Under the pieces are notes generated by a model. It worked only from the letters and a program-made list of their open reading frames with translations, was not told where the DNA came from and did no database searches. From contig NTXX01000004.1 in NCBI GenBank assembly GCA_002559145.1, forward strand, positions 1-61,030: a DNA stretch of 61,030 bases. Direction: 5' to 3'. The translations under genes were made by a program, and so were the position numbers. The DNA is from Bacillus sp. AFS006103. Lineage in GTDB: Bacteria; Bacillota; Bacilli; Bacillales; Cytobacillaceae. Below, piece by piece: positions 49,232 through 58,227 of the stretch (its first letter is position 1; each line of letters opens with the position of its first letter).

Positions 49232-49834
49232 TTATTCTGCCTGCTTATCACTTTTAGCCCCTTCAGATACTCCCTCACTCTTAAGTACACTACTGATCGT
49301 CTTAATAAAGATACTTAGATCAAACAGTAAACTCATTTTCCTCACATACTCACCATCAAGAGCCGCTTTTACCACTATTGGCAGCTCATCTCTTCCATTA
49401 ATTTGGGCCCAACCTGTTAAACCAGGGCGAATATCATTGGCCCCATATTTTTCCCTTTCCACAATTAAGTCAAACTGATTCCACAGAGCAGGTCTTGGTC
49501 CAATTATGCTCATCTCACCTTGAATAATATTAATAATTTGTGGAAGTTCATCTAAACTAGTTTTTCTTAGGAATTTTCCAATTTTAGTAATATACATATC
49601 AGGATTCTGTAGCATATGGGTTGGCATATCCTTCGGTGTCTCTTCACGCATTGTTCTAAACTTTAAGATATAAAAGGTTTTTTTATTCATTCCAATTCTT
49701 TTTTGTTTAAAAAAAACTGGTCCCTTGCTTCCCTTTTTTATCATTAAAGAAATAATAATAAGGAAAGGACATAAGGCCACAATCGATAAAAGGGATACCA
49801 AAAAGTCGAACGCTCGTTTAGATTTGACATACAT
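49232..49834 (-). CDS. Priming undecaprenyl-phosphate sugar phosphotransferase (EpsL/WbaP C-domain)
   Basis: This 200-residue bacterial sugar transferase begins with a single membrane helix (FLVSLLSIVALCPFLIIISL) and continues with the catalytic core: KGPVFFKQKRIG, ILKFRTM, KTSLDELPQIINIIQGEMSIIGPRP and LTGWAQINGR. It starts repeat-unit synthesis by transferring a phosphosugar to undecaprenyl phosphate. I chose the ATG eight bases after AAGGTGG. It lacks the extra N-terminal membrane domain of WbaP, so it is of the short EpsL/PglC-like type. Confidence 0.92.
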   Translation of the reverse strand: MYVKSKRAFDFLVSLLSIVALCPFLIIISLMIKKGSKGPVFFKQKRIGMNKKTFYILKFRTMREETPKDMPTHMLQNPDMYITKIGKFLRKTSLDELPQIINIIQGEMSIIGPRPALWNQFDLIVEREKYGANDIRPGLTGWAQINGRDELPIVVKAALDGEYVRKMSLLFDLSIFIKTISSVLKSEGVSEGAKSDKQAE

Positions 49835-49923
49835 TTGACAGACCACCTTTTTTAAACCTTTTTGAAGATCACTCTTTTCCTTTTTAGGATTACAATAGTT
49901 GTTAATACTTTACGAAGACTTTT

Positions 49924-51345
49924 CTATAAAGCCGCTTTTACCATGTCTACCTTATCGTTACCTGAATTTTCTCTCCTACTTGCTCTTTCGACACCTTCAT
50001 GAACCCAGTACAATATGAAAGCATAGAAAATCCATAGGCATCTAAAATTTTCCAAATTAATAGTAAACGCTTGGACCAATATTCCTGATAAACTAACGAA
50101 TAGGAATATAGAAGTTACTTCTCCCTTTTTTACCCATATAAAAAGCTTATAGAACAAGTAAATTGGTAATGAGAAAAAGCTCATAAATCCTATGATGCCT
50201 GTTTCTGCTAAAAATGACAGATAGGTATTATGAGGTATATTTACAATGCTAGAATTAATCTCCTGGGCATTATGAAGATATTGCCCAAAACCCACCCCAA
50301 GAAAAGGATTATCTTGCCATAGTGTTAAAGCTGTTCTCCAAAGTAAAAGTCGAAGATTGGTCCCTGATTCTTCCGTACTAATATTTGAAATCCGACCTAA
50401 AGAAGTATTTACAATGTCTAAGGGATAGATATAATTGATTAATAGAATGATTGTAATGAGGACGATAAGGAAAACTACAATTTTAGCAATTTGCTTGATT
50501 CCTTTATTCGTTAAATTAATTAAAACAACTAAGATGAAACCCACTCCAAGTCCAAGTACACCACCTCGAGAAGAGGTTAGAAGCAGTGCAAACAGAATTA
50601 ATAATAAATTGATTGGTATCCTCTTTTTATTTGAATTAGGACTATTATTATAGGACAAACAAAATCCTAATGATATGATTAGAAATGAAGCAGCTAAATT
50701 AGGGTCTTCAAATGTCCCTGTGGCCCGAAAACCAAAGGTTAAGTTTGTTGTAATGCCTAAATAATACAAAATAACGCCTATTATACACAAAAGCGAAAAA
50801 ATGATTGAAATAAAGTTCCATACTTTCAAAAAAGTATAAGACTTATCACTCGTTTTCTCATAATTCATAAAATAGATTAAAAAAATGTATAAATATACGA
50901 AGTTTATGACGATTTTCATGATGTTTGATATAGCAGTGCTGAGTTCAAATTCATTGATAGAAAAGAACATTGGTTTGATAAAGCTTATTGTTAAAGCAAA
51001 TGTTAATAAGTACAAATAAAATAGCAGATAACTATATTTATTGGTAAAAGCATTTTTATTCTCAATAAAAATGGGTAAAGTAATTAAACAGGCAATCGGA
51101 AGTAATAAATCTGAAAACGAAAAGTTAAACGTCAACCCTACATGTAAATAGACCATTAGGGGCAAAAGTAAAACTATCAAATTATATATATAATTATAGG
51201 ATATTTTAATAAGTACTAAAAAAAATATAAACAACAACAATAATCCGTAAATTAAATATTGGTGATAAGCGACTAAAACACCCATTAATAAAGAACAAAT
51301 TAATATTATTACGAGGTTTCTATTAACAAACCTGCTTAAACCCAT
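49924..51345 (-). CDS. O-antigen ligase/Wzy-type polysaccharide polymerase
   Basis: This polytopic protein of 473 residues has about twelve hydrophobic helices and the Wzy_C signature (LLTSSRGGVLGLGVGFIL, then the long external loop with NLRLLLWRTALTLWQDNPFLGVG and NIPHNTYLSFLAETGI). It likely polymerises the lipid-linked repeat units outside the membrane. I chose the ATG of MGLSRFVN after GGGAG; the frame is open eleven codons further upstream and overlaps the previous gene. This is the only polymerase candidate in the operon. Confidence 0.87.
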   Translation of the reverse strand: MGLSRFVNRNLVIILICSLLMGVLVAYHQYLIYGLLLLFIFFLVLIKISYNYIYNLIVLLLPLMVYLHVGLTFNFSFSDLLLPIACLITLPIFIENKNAFTNKYSYLLFYLYLLTFALTISFIKPMFFSINEFELSTAISNIMKIVINFVYLYIFLIYFMNYEKTSDKSYTFLKVWNFISIIFSLLCIIGVILYYLGITTNLTFGFRATGTFEDPNLAASFLIISLGFCLSYNNSPNSNKKRIPINLLLILFALLLTSSRGGVLGLGVGFILVVLINLTNKGIKQIAKIVVFLIVLITIILLINYIYPLDIVNTSLGRISNISTEESGTNLRLLLWRTALTLWQDNPFLGVGFGQYLHNAQEINSSIVNIPHNTYLSFLAETGIIGFMSFFSLPIYLFYKLFIWVKKGEVTSIFLFVSLSGILVQAFTINLENFRCLWIFYAFILYWVHEGVERASRRENSGNDKVDMVKAAL

Positions 51346-51346
51346 A

Positions 51347-52165
51347 TTATTCACTCCCGTTTCCTCTTTCCGAAGCACAAGTCAAGAGCACCCTACGGGT
51401 AAACTTGGTTAAACTGTATATTTTAATAAGTGCTAGATAAAGTTGATTAATGTTGAAATGAGTCCCAATTATTTTATATGTTTCTAATTCTCCTCTTTCC
51501 ATTCTCCAAAGCTGTCCACTTAATCCTGATACACCAAATGGCTTCTTATAGGCAAATAATAATACCTTATTGATCTTTATTGCTTTTTTATTTGACAAAA
51601 CAATCGATAGCCAAAGAAGGAAATCCTCTGAATACTTTTTATTTGAAAGAAATCTATAAGGTAACTCCCTTTTTAAAACAACAGATGATGTTGCATACCT
51701 ATTGGAAAATAAAAATTGTTTTTTTGACAAGATGTCAAATTGGGTCCTTTCATCATAAATTTCATAATGAGGATTATCTTCAATGAAACATGAATTATGT
51801 CCTGATATGTCTACTTCCTTATTGTCTAACATGACTTTCAATTGAATTTCGACTTTTTGCGGATGCCAAGAATCGTCTGAATCCAAAAATGCTACATAAT
51901 CTTTAGATGCCATATCCCATCCTACATTTCTAGCATTTCCAGGACCGCCATTTTGGGTTAATAACACCAATTTAATTGATGGATAGATATGCTTTAGATT
52001 TTCTAAACATTTATGAGTCTTACCATAATCAGTACTACAATCATCCACGATAATGACCTCTGAAGGTTCCCAAGTTTGGAGAAAGACAGAATCTATAGCT
52101 CGTTTGATTGTATCCGCGCTATTATAACAGGGAATAACAACACTTATGGGTGCATTTTTACTCAT
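51347..52165 (-). CDS. GT2 family glycosyltransferase
   Basis: This 272-residue GT-A glycosyltransferase shows the family 2 start ISVVIPCYNSADTIKRAIDS, DDCSTD, NGGPGNARNVGW and the DXD-like FLDSDDSWHP. It should add one sugar of the repeat unit using a nucleotide-sugar donor. It ends one base before the polymerase start, so the two are translationally coupled. The start has AAGGGAT upstream. Donor and acceptor are unknown. Confidence 0.9.
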   Translation of the reverse strand: MSKNAPISVVIPCYNSADTIKRAIDSVFLQTWEPSEVIIVDDCSTDYGKTHKCLENLKHIYPSIKLVLLTQNGGPGNARNVGWDMASKDYVAFLDSDDSWHPQKVEIQLKVMLDNKEVDISGHNSCFIEDNPHYEIYDERTQFDILSKKQFLFSNRYATSSVVLKRELPYRFLSNKKYSEDFLLWLSIVLSNKKAIKINKVLLFAYKKPFGVSGLSGQLWRMERGELETYKIIGTHFNINQLYLALIKIYSLTKFTRRVLLTCASERGNGSE

Positions 52166-52184
52166 TAAATAATCCCTTCCATAC

Positions 52185-53141
52185 TTAAGCTAGTTTTTGA
52201 ATAACCTTAAAATAATTCTTTTCAAGCCATCTTTTATTTTTGGTGATTAGTGGATTGCTATTCATAGAATTTTTCAAGAAGTAACACCAATAGATAATTA
52301 AATCATCACTAGGATTTTGAGTATATCTAGTAATAATCTCATCCCCTAAAGACCATCCCTTCTTCATTGCATGATAATAAATTTCTAAATGCATCCGGTC
52401 ATATACAATCGGACGGTCAAGTCTAAATCGATCCCAGTCAATGATTCCAATTAATTTGTTTTGATTAAAAATGATGTTTCCTAACCAATAATCTCCATGA
52501 GAAAAACCAAAGGTGATTTCTTTATTTCTTCCCTTTTCTAAAAGCTTTCGAACCTTTTCATGTTGAAAATCCTTAATTCCATTTCTTGAAAAATTCTGCT
52601 TAACTTCCTCTATAAATTCATCGATAATTTCCTCACAAAAAACAACTGAATAGCGTGGAAATCGGTCTTGTATGTCTTTAATCACATTTATTCCTTGATT
52701 AATTGCATGATTTTCACTTATTTGGCTGCTCCTAACTGCCTCATAACCATCCTTCCCAACAAACATGGTTTCGATATATATATTTCCATATTGACTATTA
52801 ATTACTTTTAGTGGAAATGGTATCAAATTAGAACCTATTTCAACACCCGTAGCAAGGGACTGAATATTACAAAAACTCATTCGTGCCCTTTCCACTGCCT
52901 CTTCATCTAATGGGATTTTACAAATAATCTGGGTGTTCTTGAGACTATGCCTGCCTTTGATAAACAAAACATTAGTGCTGGTAATTCTGATATTAGAAAT
53001 GGGTTGATATTCTTCCCCTAGTGATTCATTAATCAATTTCCATACATTCCTTAAGAAATTCCTATTTCTATAAGTAAAAAGCATACTATTCACCGAATTC
53101 TTCCCATCTATTACGGCTCGTTTGATTACAGAATTTAGCAT
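52185..53141 (-). CDS. APH-fold phosphotransferase of the EPS operon
   Basis: This 318-residue protein has an aminoglycoside-phosphotransferase/choline-kinase-like fold. The C-terminal Brenner motif is FSHGDYWLGNIIF and the metal-binding Asp lies in GIIDWDRF. The N-terminal half carries a nucleotide-binding-like lobe without a textbook P-loop. It lies between the dTMP-kinase-like fusion and a GT2 gene, with short gaps. In this context it may phosphorylate a sugar, a lipid or a polyol side group of the polymer; an antibiotic kinase is unlikely. The substrate is not identifiable from sequence. Confidence 0.72.
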   Translation of the reverse strand: MLNSVIKRAVIDGKNSVNSMLFTYRNRNFLRNVWKLINESLGEEYQPISNIRITSTNVLFIKGRHSLKNTQIICKIPLDEEAVERARMSFCNIQSLATGVEIGSNLIPFPLKVINSQYGNIYIETMFVGKDGYEAVRSSQISENHAINQGINVIKDIQDRFPRYSVVFCEEIIDEFIEEVKQNFSRNGIKDFQHEKVRKLLEKGRNKEITFGFSHGDYWLGNIIFNQNKLIGIIDWDRFRLDRPIVYDRMHLEIYYHAMKKGWSLGDEIITRYTQNPSDDLIIYWCYFLKNSMNSNPLITKNKRWLEKNYFKVIQKLA

Positions 53142-53166
53142 ATTCGCTTCTCCAAAAAGTATTTTT

Positions 53167-54483
53167 TTAAGAAAAATCTACCTTTTTCAGCTCCATAACT
53201 TTATTTAAAATCGTACCTGTAATGTTCTCAATCGAATCATTTGTAGAGATCTCTTCAAAATTTTTAAGGTATGAGCCAATTTCTTGGTAGCTTCTAATTT
53301 GGAACTCTATTTCCTCAACCGACTTTTCTTGTTTTCTTTGATAAATAACATTTGGGTCATTTACTAATAAAAATGTCTTATTGGGATTAATCATAAATTT
53401 AATAAAAAACTTTTTTACGAAGGCAGGTGTGTAGTACCAGGAAGTAGAAAATAAATCAAAATAATAACGGTCACCAATGACAATGGTTCTTTTTGTTTGT
53501 AATGGATAGACCCTTTTAAAATAAGTGATACAATATCTTACAATATGATACATGATAGCTATTATATCTCTCGTCATCGTTTTAAAGGTTTTTGGCTTAT
53601 CGATATTCTTTTTGATTTTCAATTTGCCTTTGATATTATTGGATAACGTTTGATTCTTACTACCTAAATAAATATATTTAGAATCAATTGTTGTATCCTT
53701 TAATGCATTTATTAATTCTTCCGCTATTGTCGTTTTACCTGAACCATCAGGACCAAGTAAGGTAATAAAAGGAGATTGCCGGCTTACATATCGCATTAAC
53801 TTTAAAGTCCCCATTTTAGCTACATATTTTAGCCGTTCAAACACATTTCGTTTATATTTTACTAAACAGTATTTTATTAATAACTGTCTAATCTTTACTA
53901 GATCAGCTTGATCCCCACTTTCTAATAGTGAAATGATTCTTTCAGCATTATGTACACCAACAGCTTCGGATAACACTTCTATAAATTCATCTTTTTCCTT
54001 AGAATAATTTAAGAGGATGGAATTCCAATAAGCTGCTTTAAAATACCTTTTATCAATAATACAATGCAGCAAAAGAATCGCACCTAAACAGCCGGATCTT
54101 GTTACGACAAATCCTTGATACTCTTCTGTATGATTTAACACGGTTTTTGCATCTAAATAGGTAAGGCCTTTATTGGCTAATGAGGTTTGTAAATCAAGCG
54201 CAATAATCCGAGAATCAATAGGACCACGCGGAATATAAACTTTGACCTGATCATGTGAACCCGATTTTAATCTAAAAATGGTTAACAGCTCATGTTCATG
54301 TATGATGTTGTTTAAGAGTTTGATACCAGCCAAGTAATCATCTGGATGGATTAAAATATCTAAATCACCATCCCAGCTATAAGGTAGTTCATGATAGTTT
54401 CTAAGAAAACAATAACGGATGGAATATTTTTTAAACTCCTCTACTATTCTAATTAGCAATTCGGAATTTCCAGTAATTTTCAT
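53167..54483 (-). CDS. Nucleotidyltransferase-like / thymidylate-kinase-like fusion protein
   Basis: This 438-residue protein appears to join two domains. Residues about 1-170 look like a nucleotidyltransferase fold (IRYCFLRNYHELPYSWDGDL, with the GDLDILI metal motif). Residues about 230-438 look like a thymidylate-kinase-type P-loop kinase: Walker A LLGPDGSGKTTIAEEL, the DR motif in VIGDRYYFDLFS and a LID-like IYQRKQEKSVEE. It is far longer than housekeeping Tmk. It sits between the flippase and the APH-fold kinase. It probably acts on a polymer precursor, but I cannot name the substrate; a housekeeping dTMP kinase is unlikely because of the fusion and the context. Confidence 0.72.
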   Translation of the reverse strand: MKITGNSELLIRIVEEFKKYSIRYCFLRNYHELPYSWDGDLDILIHPDDYLAGIKLLNNIIHEHELLTIFRLKSGSHDQVKVYIPRGPIDSRIIALDLQTSLANKGLTYLDAKTVLNHTEEYQGFVVTRSGCLGAILLLHCIIDKRYFKAAYWNSILLNYSKEKDEFIEVLSEAVGVHNAERIISLLESGDQADLVKIRQLLIKYCLVKYKRNVFERLKYVAKMGTLKLMRYVSRQSPFITLLGPDGSGKTTIAEELINALKDTTIDSKYIYLGSKNQTLSNNIKGKLKIKKNIDKPKTFKTMTRDIIAIMYHIVRYCITYFKRVYPLQTKRTIVIGDRYYFDLFSTSWYYTPAFVKKFFIKFMINPNKTFLLVNDPNVIYQRKQEKSVEEIEFQIRSYQEIGSYLKNFEEISTNDSIENITGTILNKVMELKKVDFS

Positions 54484-54503
54484 ATTTGGTTCTCCCGCTC
54501 TTT

Positions 54504-55892
54504 TTAGATGACAAAATAAAGAATGGACAATAGAATCGAATAAGTCCCAACAATCGGAAGTAAAAGAGGTTTTACTAACTTAGTAAATTTTCCTTCACCA
54601 TTTAAAACATATTTGTTCACTCCAATAAGGAAAAGGACAAATAAAACTAGCTCGGTTACAATGGTGCTTATCACCGCACCCCAAATTCCTATAAAGGGAA
54701 TACACGTAAGATTAATAATGATATTGATAGCTGTACCTGGCAGCTGATAAAAAAACTTTCTTTTCATGGTGTTTCTTGTCACTAGTAAACTTCCAAAACT
54801 AATCGCAAGAAAGCGAAAAGGAATCGCGAAGGATAAAACCATTAGTACTTCTGCTGAAAAAAGATATTTACTCCCAAAAACAATTGGAATTAGGATTTTT
54901 GAGAATGAGAATACAATACACATGATTGACAGGGAGACAACTAGCATAATTTTATTTCCAGATAAAAATAAAGAAAATAACTTTTCTGGATCCTTTTCGA
55001 TCCATCTGTGTATTTTTGGCTGTAGATAGCTTTGATATAAAGTACTTGGGAAAAGATAGATAACCGTAAGGGCTGTATAGGCAACACTGTAAATTCCAAC
55101 AATGTAATCTGAATCAAAAAAACCTAGTATCACAACATCTGACTGATTATAAATCAGGTAGGAAATGCCAGCAAAAGCATATGGCCATAACTCATTATAA
55201 GTTTCCTTCATTGTTTTACTTTTTCTCTTAGAGAGTTCACTTATATCTGTTGATAGTACATGCCCTTTTAAAACAATTTTTTTGTTAAATAGCTTTAATA
55301 TGGCAGGAATCGATAACAATATAACGATAAACGCTCCCAGCGAATACCCTATGCCTACTTTATAAAGGTCAGCACCAATAAAATAAAGAATTAGAACAAT
55401 AATAAACTTATAACCCTGATTTAATAATTTATATATGGAAAAGGTTATAAACCTTTCTTCAAGCTGATTTACAGCAAAGCTTATATTAGATATGCCTTGA
55501 AGAATGATAATCGATATAAACAAAAGTAGTAAATTATCAATTTTTCTATTTTGTTCTATATAGATAAAGAAAAAGACAATTCCTATAGAAACAAGTACTG
55601 ATATCATCCATATCCTATTTAATGGTTTTATCCAACGGAAGGCATCCCACCCCTCCATTCCAAAGACCCTCAGGAGGAATGCACCAATTCCAAATCCAGC
55701 AATGGTGGATATAACTGAGATGGCTGTTAGTGAAAAAGACAAAACCCCATAATCAGATACAGAAATTAGCCTAACAAGAATTAATTGGGTTACGAAAGCT
55801 ATAATGGCACATAGGAATTGAGATGACCATAGAAACAGAAGATCAACCGATAACCTTTTGTCAATAGTTAGTATTTTTTTTAAAAATGTCAT
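54504..55892 (-). CDS. Wzx-type polysaccharide flippase
   Basis: This integral membrane protein of about 462 residues has twelve to fourteen hydrophobic segments and the MATE/MOP-superfamily polysaccharide transporter layout (LFLWSSQFLCAIIAFVTQLI start, YNELWPYAFAGISYLIYNQS mid-segment). It flips the undecaprenyl-linked repeat unit to the outer face for polymerisation. I chose the ATG after GGAG (MTFLKKIL); a longer frame begins six codons earlier. Together with the Wzy-like polymerase it marks a Wzx/Wzy-dependent pathway. Confidence 0.88.
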   Translation of the reverse strand: MTFLKKILTIDKRLSVDLLFLWSSQFLCAIIAFVTQLILVRLISVSDYGVLSFSLTAISVISTIAGFGIGAFLLRVFGMEGWDAFRWIKPLNRIWMISVLVSIGIVFFFIYIEQNRKIDNLLLLFISIIILQGISNISFAVNQLEERFITFSIYKLLNQGYKFIIVLILYFIGADLYKVGIGYSLGAFIVILLSIPAILKLFNKKIVLKGHVLSTDISELSKRKSKTMKETYNELWPYAFAGISYLIYNQSDVVILGFFDSDYIVGIYSVAYTALTVIYLFPSTLYQSYLQPKIHRWIEKDPEKLFSLFLSGNKIMLVVSLSIMCIVFSFSKILIPIVFGSKYLFSAEVLMVLSFAIPFRFLAISFGSLLVTRNTMKRKFFYQLPGTAINIIINLTCIPFIGIWGAVISTIVTELVLFVLFLIGVNKYVLNGEGKFTKLVKPLLLPIVGTYSILLSILYFVI

Positions 55893-55956
55893 ACTTCTAC
55901 TCCGAACCATAATTTATAAAAATTACTTAATTTTTTTTATTGCCTTTTTAATCTCC

Positions 55957-56721
55957 CTAAAAGATACCGAACGTTTTTTTTCTAATTGGAATTGGCGCAT
56001 CGATGTAAAGATGTTGCTGTTTTAGAAGCAGTTCCGCATTTTCTCTGAAATAAAAAGTTCGATTGGTACCAAATGTTTTTGAAATTGTTTGAAAAGCCTC
56101 CTGGAGAGAGAACCCTCTTGGTCCACTATTATGGGCATCCGATGCAATAAAGTGTGCCAAATTATGTTCGATTATTCTTTCAGAAAAGGATTTTACCTTT
56201 TTTCCAAAATGGCCAATTACGCTTCCTGATGTTAGTTGGGTCAACGCTCCCTCTCGGACAACCTCAAATAGAAGGTGATGATCCTCTAAAAACCCCATAT
56301 TTCGCTCTGGATGGACAATAATTGGTGTAATTTCTTTTAATTTCAGTTCATAGATAATATCCATGGTATAGGGTGGAACTTCTCCTGTAGGAAGTTCTAT
56401 TAAAAGGTATTTCCCCTTATTATCCAGAGTAAGTATTTCATCCATCTCAATTGAGTTAAAAATTTCACGATGGATTCTTAATTCCTGTCCCGGATAAACG
56501 ATAAGGGGGATATTCTCACGTGCTAAAAACCTATTAAACTCTAATACGTGTTCCAAAATTTTACACTTTACATTACTATATTGCCCATTCCTATGATGCG
56601 GTGTTGCAAATAGATAGGTGATTCCAACACTTACAGCTGTATTTGCCATATTTAAACTTTCAACAAGACTTTGGGGACCATCATCTAAACCAGGGAGAAT
56701 ATGCGAATGTAAATCAATCAA
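55957..56721 (-). CDS. PHP-type tyrosine-protein phosphatase CpsB/YwqE
   Basis: This 254-residue metal-dependent phosphatase removes phosphate from the BY-kinase and so controls polymer assembly. The best start is the TTG in TTG-ATT-GAT after AAGGTGG, giving MIDLHSHILPGLDDGP, the classical CpsB N-terminus; a longer frame from a GTG at 56733 places the ribosome binding site inside the gene. PHP metal residues are visible in HSHILPGLDDG, ATPHH, HPERN and IASDAHN. It follows the kinase gene by about 40 bp. Confidence 0.9.
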   Translation of the reverse strand: MIDLHSHILPGLDDGPQSLVESLNMANTAVSVGITYLFATPHHRNGQYSNVKCKILEHVLEFNRFLARENIPLIVYPGQELRIHREIFNSIEMDEILTLDNKGKYLLIELPTGEVPPYTMDIIYELKLKEITPIIVHPERNMGFLEDHHLLFEVVREGALTQLTSGSVIGHFGKKVKSFSERIIEHNLAHFIASDAHNSGPRGFSLQEAFQTISKTFGTNRTFYFRENAELLLKQQHLYIDAPIPIRKKTFGIF

Positions 56722-56761
56722 GGTATCAGCCACCTTTTGAATTTTCTTATCAAATCACCTT

Positions 56762-57451
56762 TTAGTAATATTGGCCATAATACCAGTTCCTTTTTACTTT
56801 CACACCGTTCACAACCACACCTAGTAGATGAGAATTTGCTTTTTCAAGCAGCTCTTTTGCGTATAATCCTTTGTAATTTTTTGTTTTTCTACTGCACACT
56901 ACCAAAACAACTCCATCACATTTATTTGCCATAATTTGTGAGTCTGTGACTGCAAGTATGGGTGGCGTGTCAAAAACTACATATTCATATGATTCCTTTA
57001 ACTCTTCTATAACCCTTTCCATAGCTTTTGAATTTAATAACTCAGAAGGATTTGGGGGCACTGGACCACAGGTTAGTATGTCTAAGTTAGGAACTTGAGT
57101 CGTTGTTATTTCTGTTTTTAAGCTTTTTTGCCATGTTAGAACACTAGTTAATCCACCTAAATTACTGACACTAAAAGCATAATGAATAGAAGGTCTCCTT
57201 AAATCTGCATCTACTAGTATTACCCGCTTTTCTTGTTGTGCTAAAATAATAGCCAAATTTGCAGCTGTTGTTGACTTTCCATCTGAGGGTTCGGGAGATG
57301 TTACTACTATTGTTTTTATTTCTTTATCCACTGATGCGAAACGGATATTATTCCTAATTTGACGATATTGCTCCGTGATCGGAGATTGGGGATTTTCATG
57401 CGTAATTAACTGTATAGGCCTTTTCCCATTATTTGTTTTACTTACCACCAT
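56762..57451 (-). CDS. BY-type tyrosine kinase CpsD/YwqD
   Basis: This cytoplasmic bacterial tyrosine kinase of about 229 residues shows a Walker A' region SPEPSDGKSTTAANLA, VILVDADLRRPS, Walker B-like YVVFDTPPI and a C-terminal tyrosine cluster (NWYYGQYY) for autophosphorylation. It works with the adaptor encoded just upstream, with which it overlaps. The chosen ATG (MVVSKTNN) aligns with known relatives, but its ribosome binding site is weak; the frame continues to a TTG at 57514, which would overlap more. Confidence 0.9.
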   Translation of the reverse strand: MVVSKTNNGKRPIQLITHENPQSPITEQYRQIRNNIRFASVDKEIKTIVVTSPEPSDGKSTTAANLAIILAQQEKRVILVDADLRRPSIHYAFSVSNLGGLTSVLTWQKSLKTEITTTQVPNLDILTCGPVPPNPSELLNSKAMERVIEELKESYEYVVFDTPPILAVTDSQIMANKCDGVVLVVCSRKTKNYKGLYAKELLEKANSHLLGVVVNGVKVKRNWYYGQYY

Positions 57452-58187
57452 ACGTGACAACTGTTTCACTTCCCACTTTTTTAATTTTGGCTGCTTTTCT
57501 ACCTTTATGACCAATTGACGACATCATCGGGATAGTTCCAATAACCGGAAGTCCCAGCTGTGCTGCAACATCATGATCATCCTTTAATGTATTATCGAGC
57601 AGTTCTAATAAGTATGCTATGCCAATTCCCATCATCAAACCTACGACAATGGCAATGGCAATATTCAATAACGGCCTCGGCGATACGGGAATAGGATTAT
57701 CTTTATATTCCGCTCTTGCTAGAATACTTACGTTATCGACATTCATAATCCCTTTTATTTCCTGTTGGAAGGTTTCTGATACTTCATTAGCAATTTCAAC
57801 TGCTGTTGCTGGGTTAGTGTTTTCAACGATTAATGTAAAGACCTGTGAATCCCCTGTACTATCAACTGTTATACTTTGGTTAAGTTCGTCTACACTTTCA
57901 GATAGATTAAGTTTGTCGATGACTTTCACCAGTATGGTGGGACTTTTTATAATGTCACGATAGGTATTAATTAATTCGACATTGCTTCGCATTAAAGCTG
58001 TATCAAGTTGATTCTCCGAATTTTTCTGATTAACAAGCAATTGGGTCGACGACTGGTATGCTGGTATCAATAAATAGTAAGAAATAGCCCCACTTATTAA
58101 CCCTGTCAGCACAGTTATTAGGAAAATTAACATCCAGCGTTTTTTTAGGGCATGTAATATATCGAATAGCTGTACTTTTTCTTCCAT
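57438..58187 (-). CDS. Chain-length/kinase adaptor YwqC/Wzz-like protein
   Basis: This membrane adaptor of 249 residues has two helices (WMLIFLITVLTGLISGAISY near the N-terminus and IAIAIVVGLMMGIGIAYLLE near the C-terminus) around an extracytoplasmic domain, typical Wzz/YveK topology. It controls chain length and activates the tyrosine kinase with its C-terminal tail (KKVGSETVVTYGGK). The ATG has GGAGG five bases upstream; an in-frame ATG four codons earlier overlaps that site. It follows the CapD-like gene by about 40 bp. Confidence 0.9.
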   Translation of the reverse strand: MEEKVQLFDILHALKKRWMLIFLITVLTGLISGAISYYLLIPAYQSSTQLLVNQKNSENQLDTALMRSNVELINTYRDIIKSPTILVKVIDKLNLSESVDELNQSITVDSTGDSQVFTLIVENTNPATAVEIANEVSETFQQEIKGIMNVDNVSILARAEYKDNPIPVSPRPLLNIAIAIVVGLMMGIGIAYLLELLDNTLKDDHDVAAQLGLPVIGTIPMMSSIGHKGRKAAKIKKVGSETVVTYGGK

Positions 58188-58227
58188 AATATCCTCCATA
58201 GTTGTAACGTAAAAATTACCTTAAAAT

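Noticed and set aside
52185..53141. Aminoglycoside resistance gene
   Set aside because: Only the general APH fold is visible; it is embedded in an EPS operon and lacks resistance-family hallmarks.
53167..54483. Housekeeping thymidylate kinase
   Set aside because: The extra N-terminal nucleotidyltransferase-like domain and the EPS context do not fit a normal tmk.
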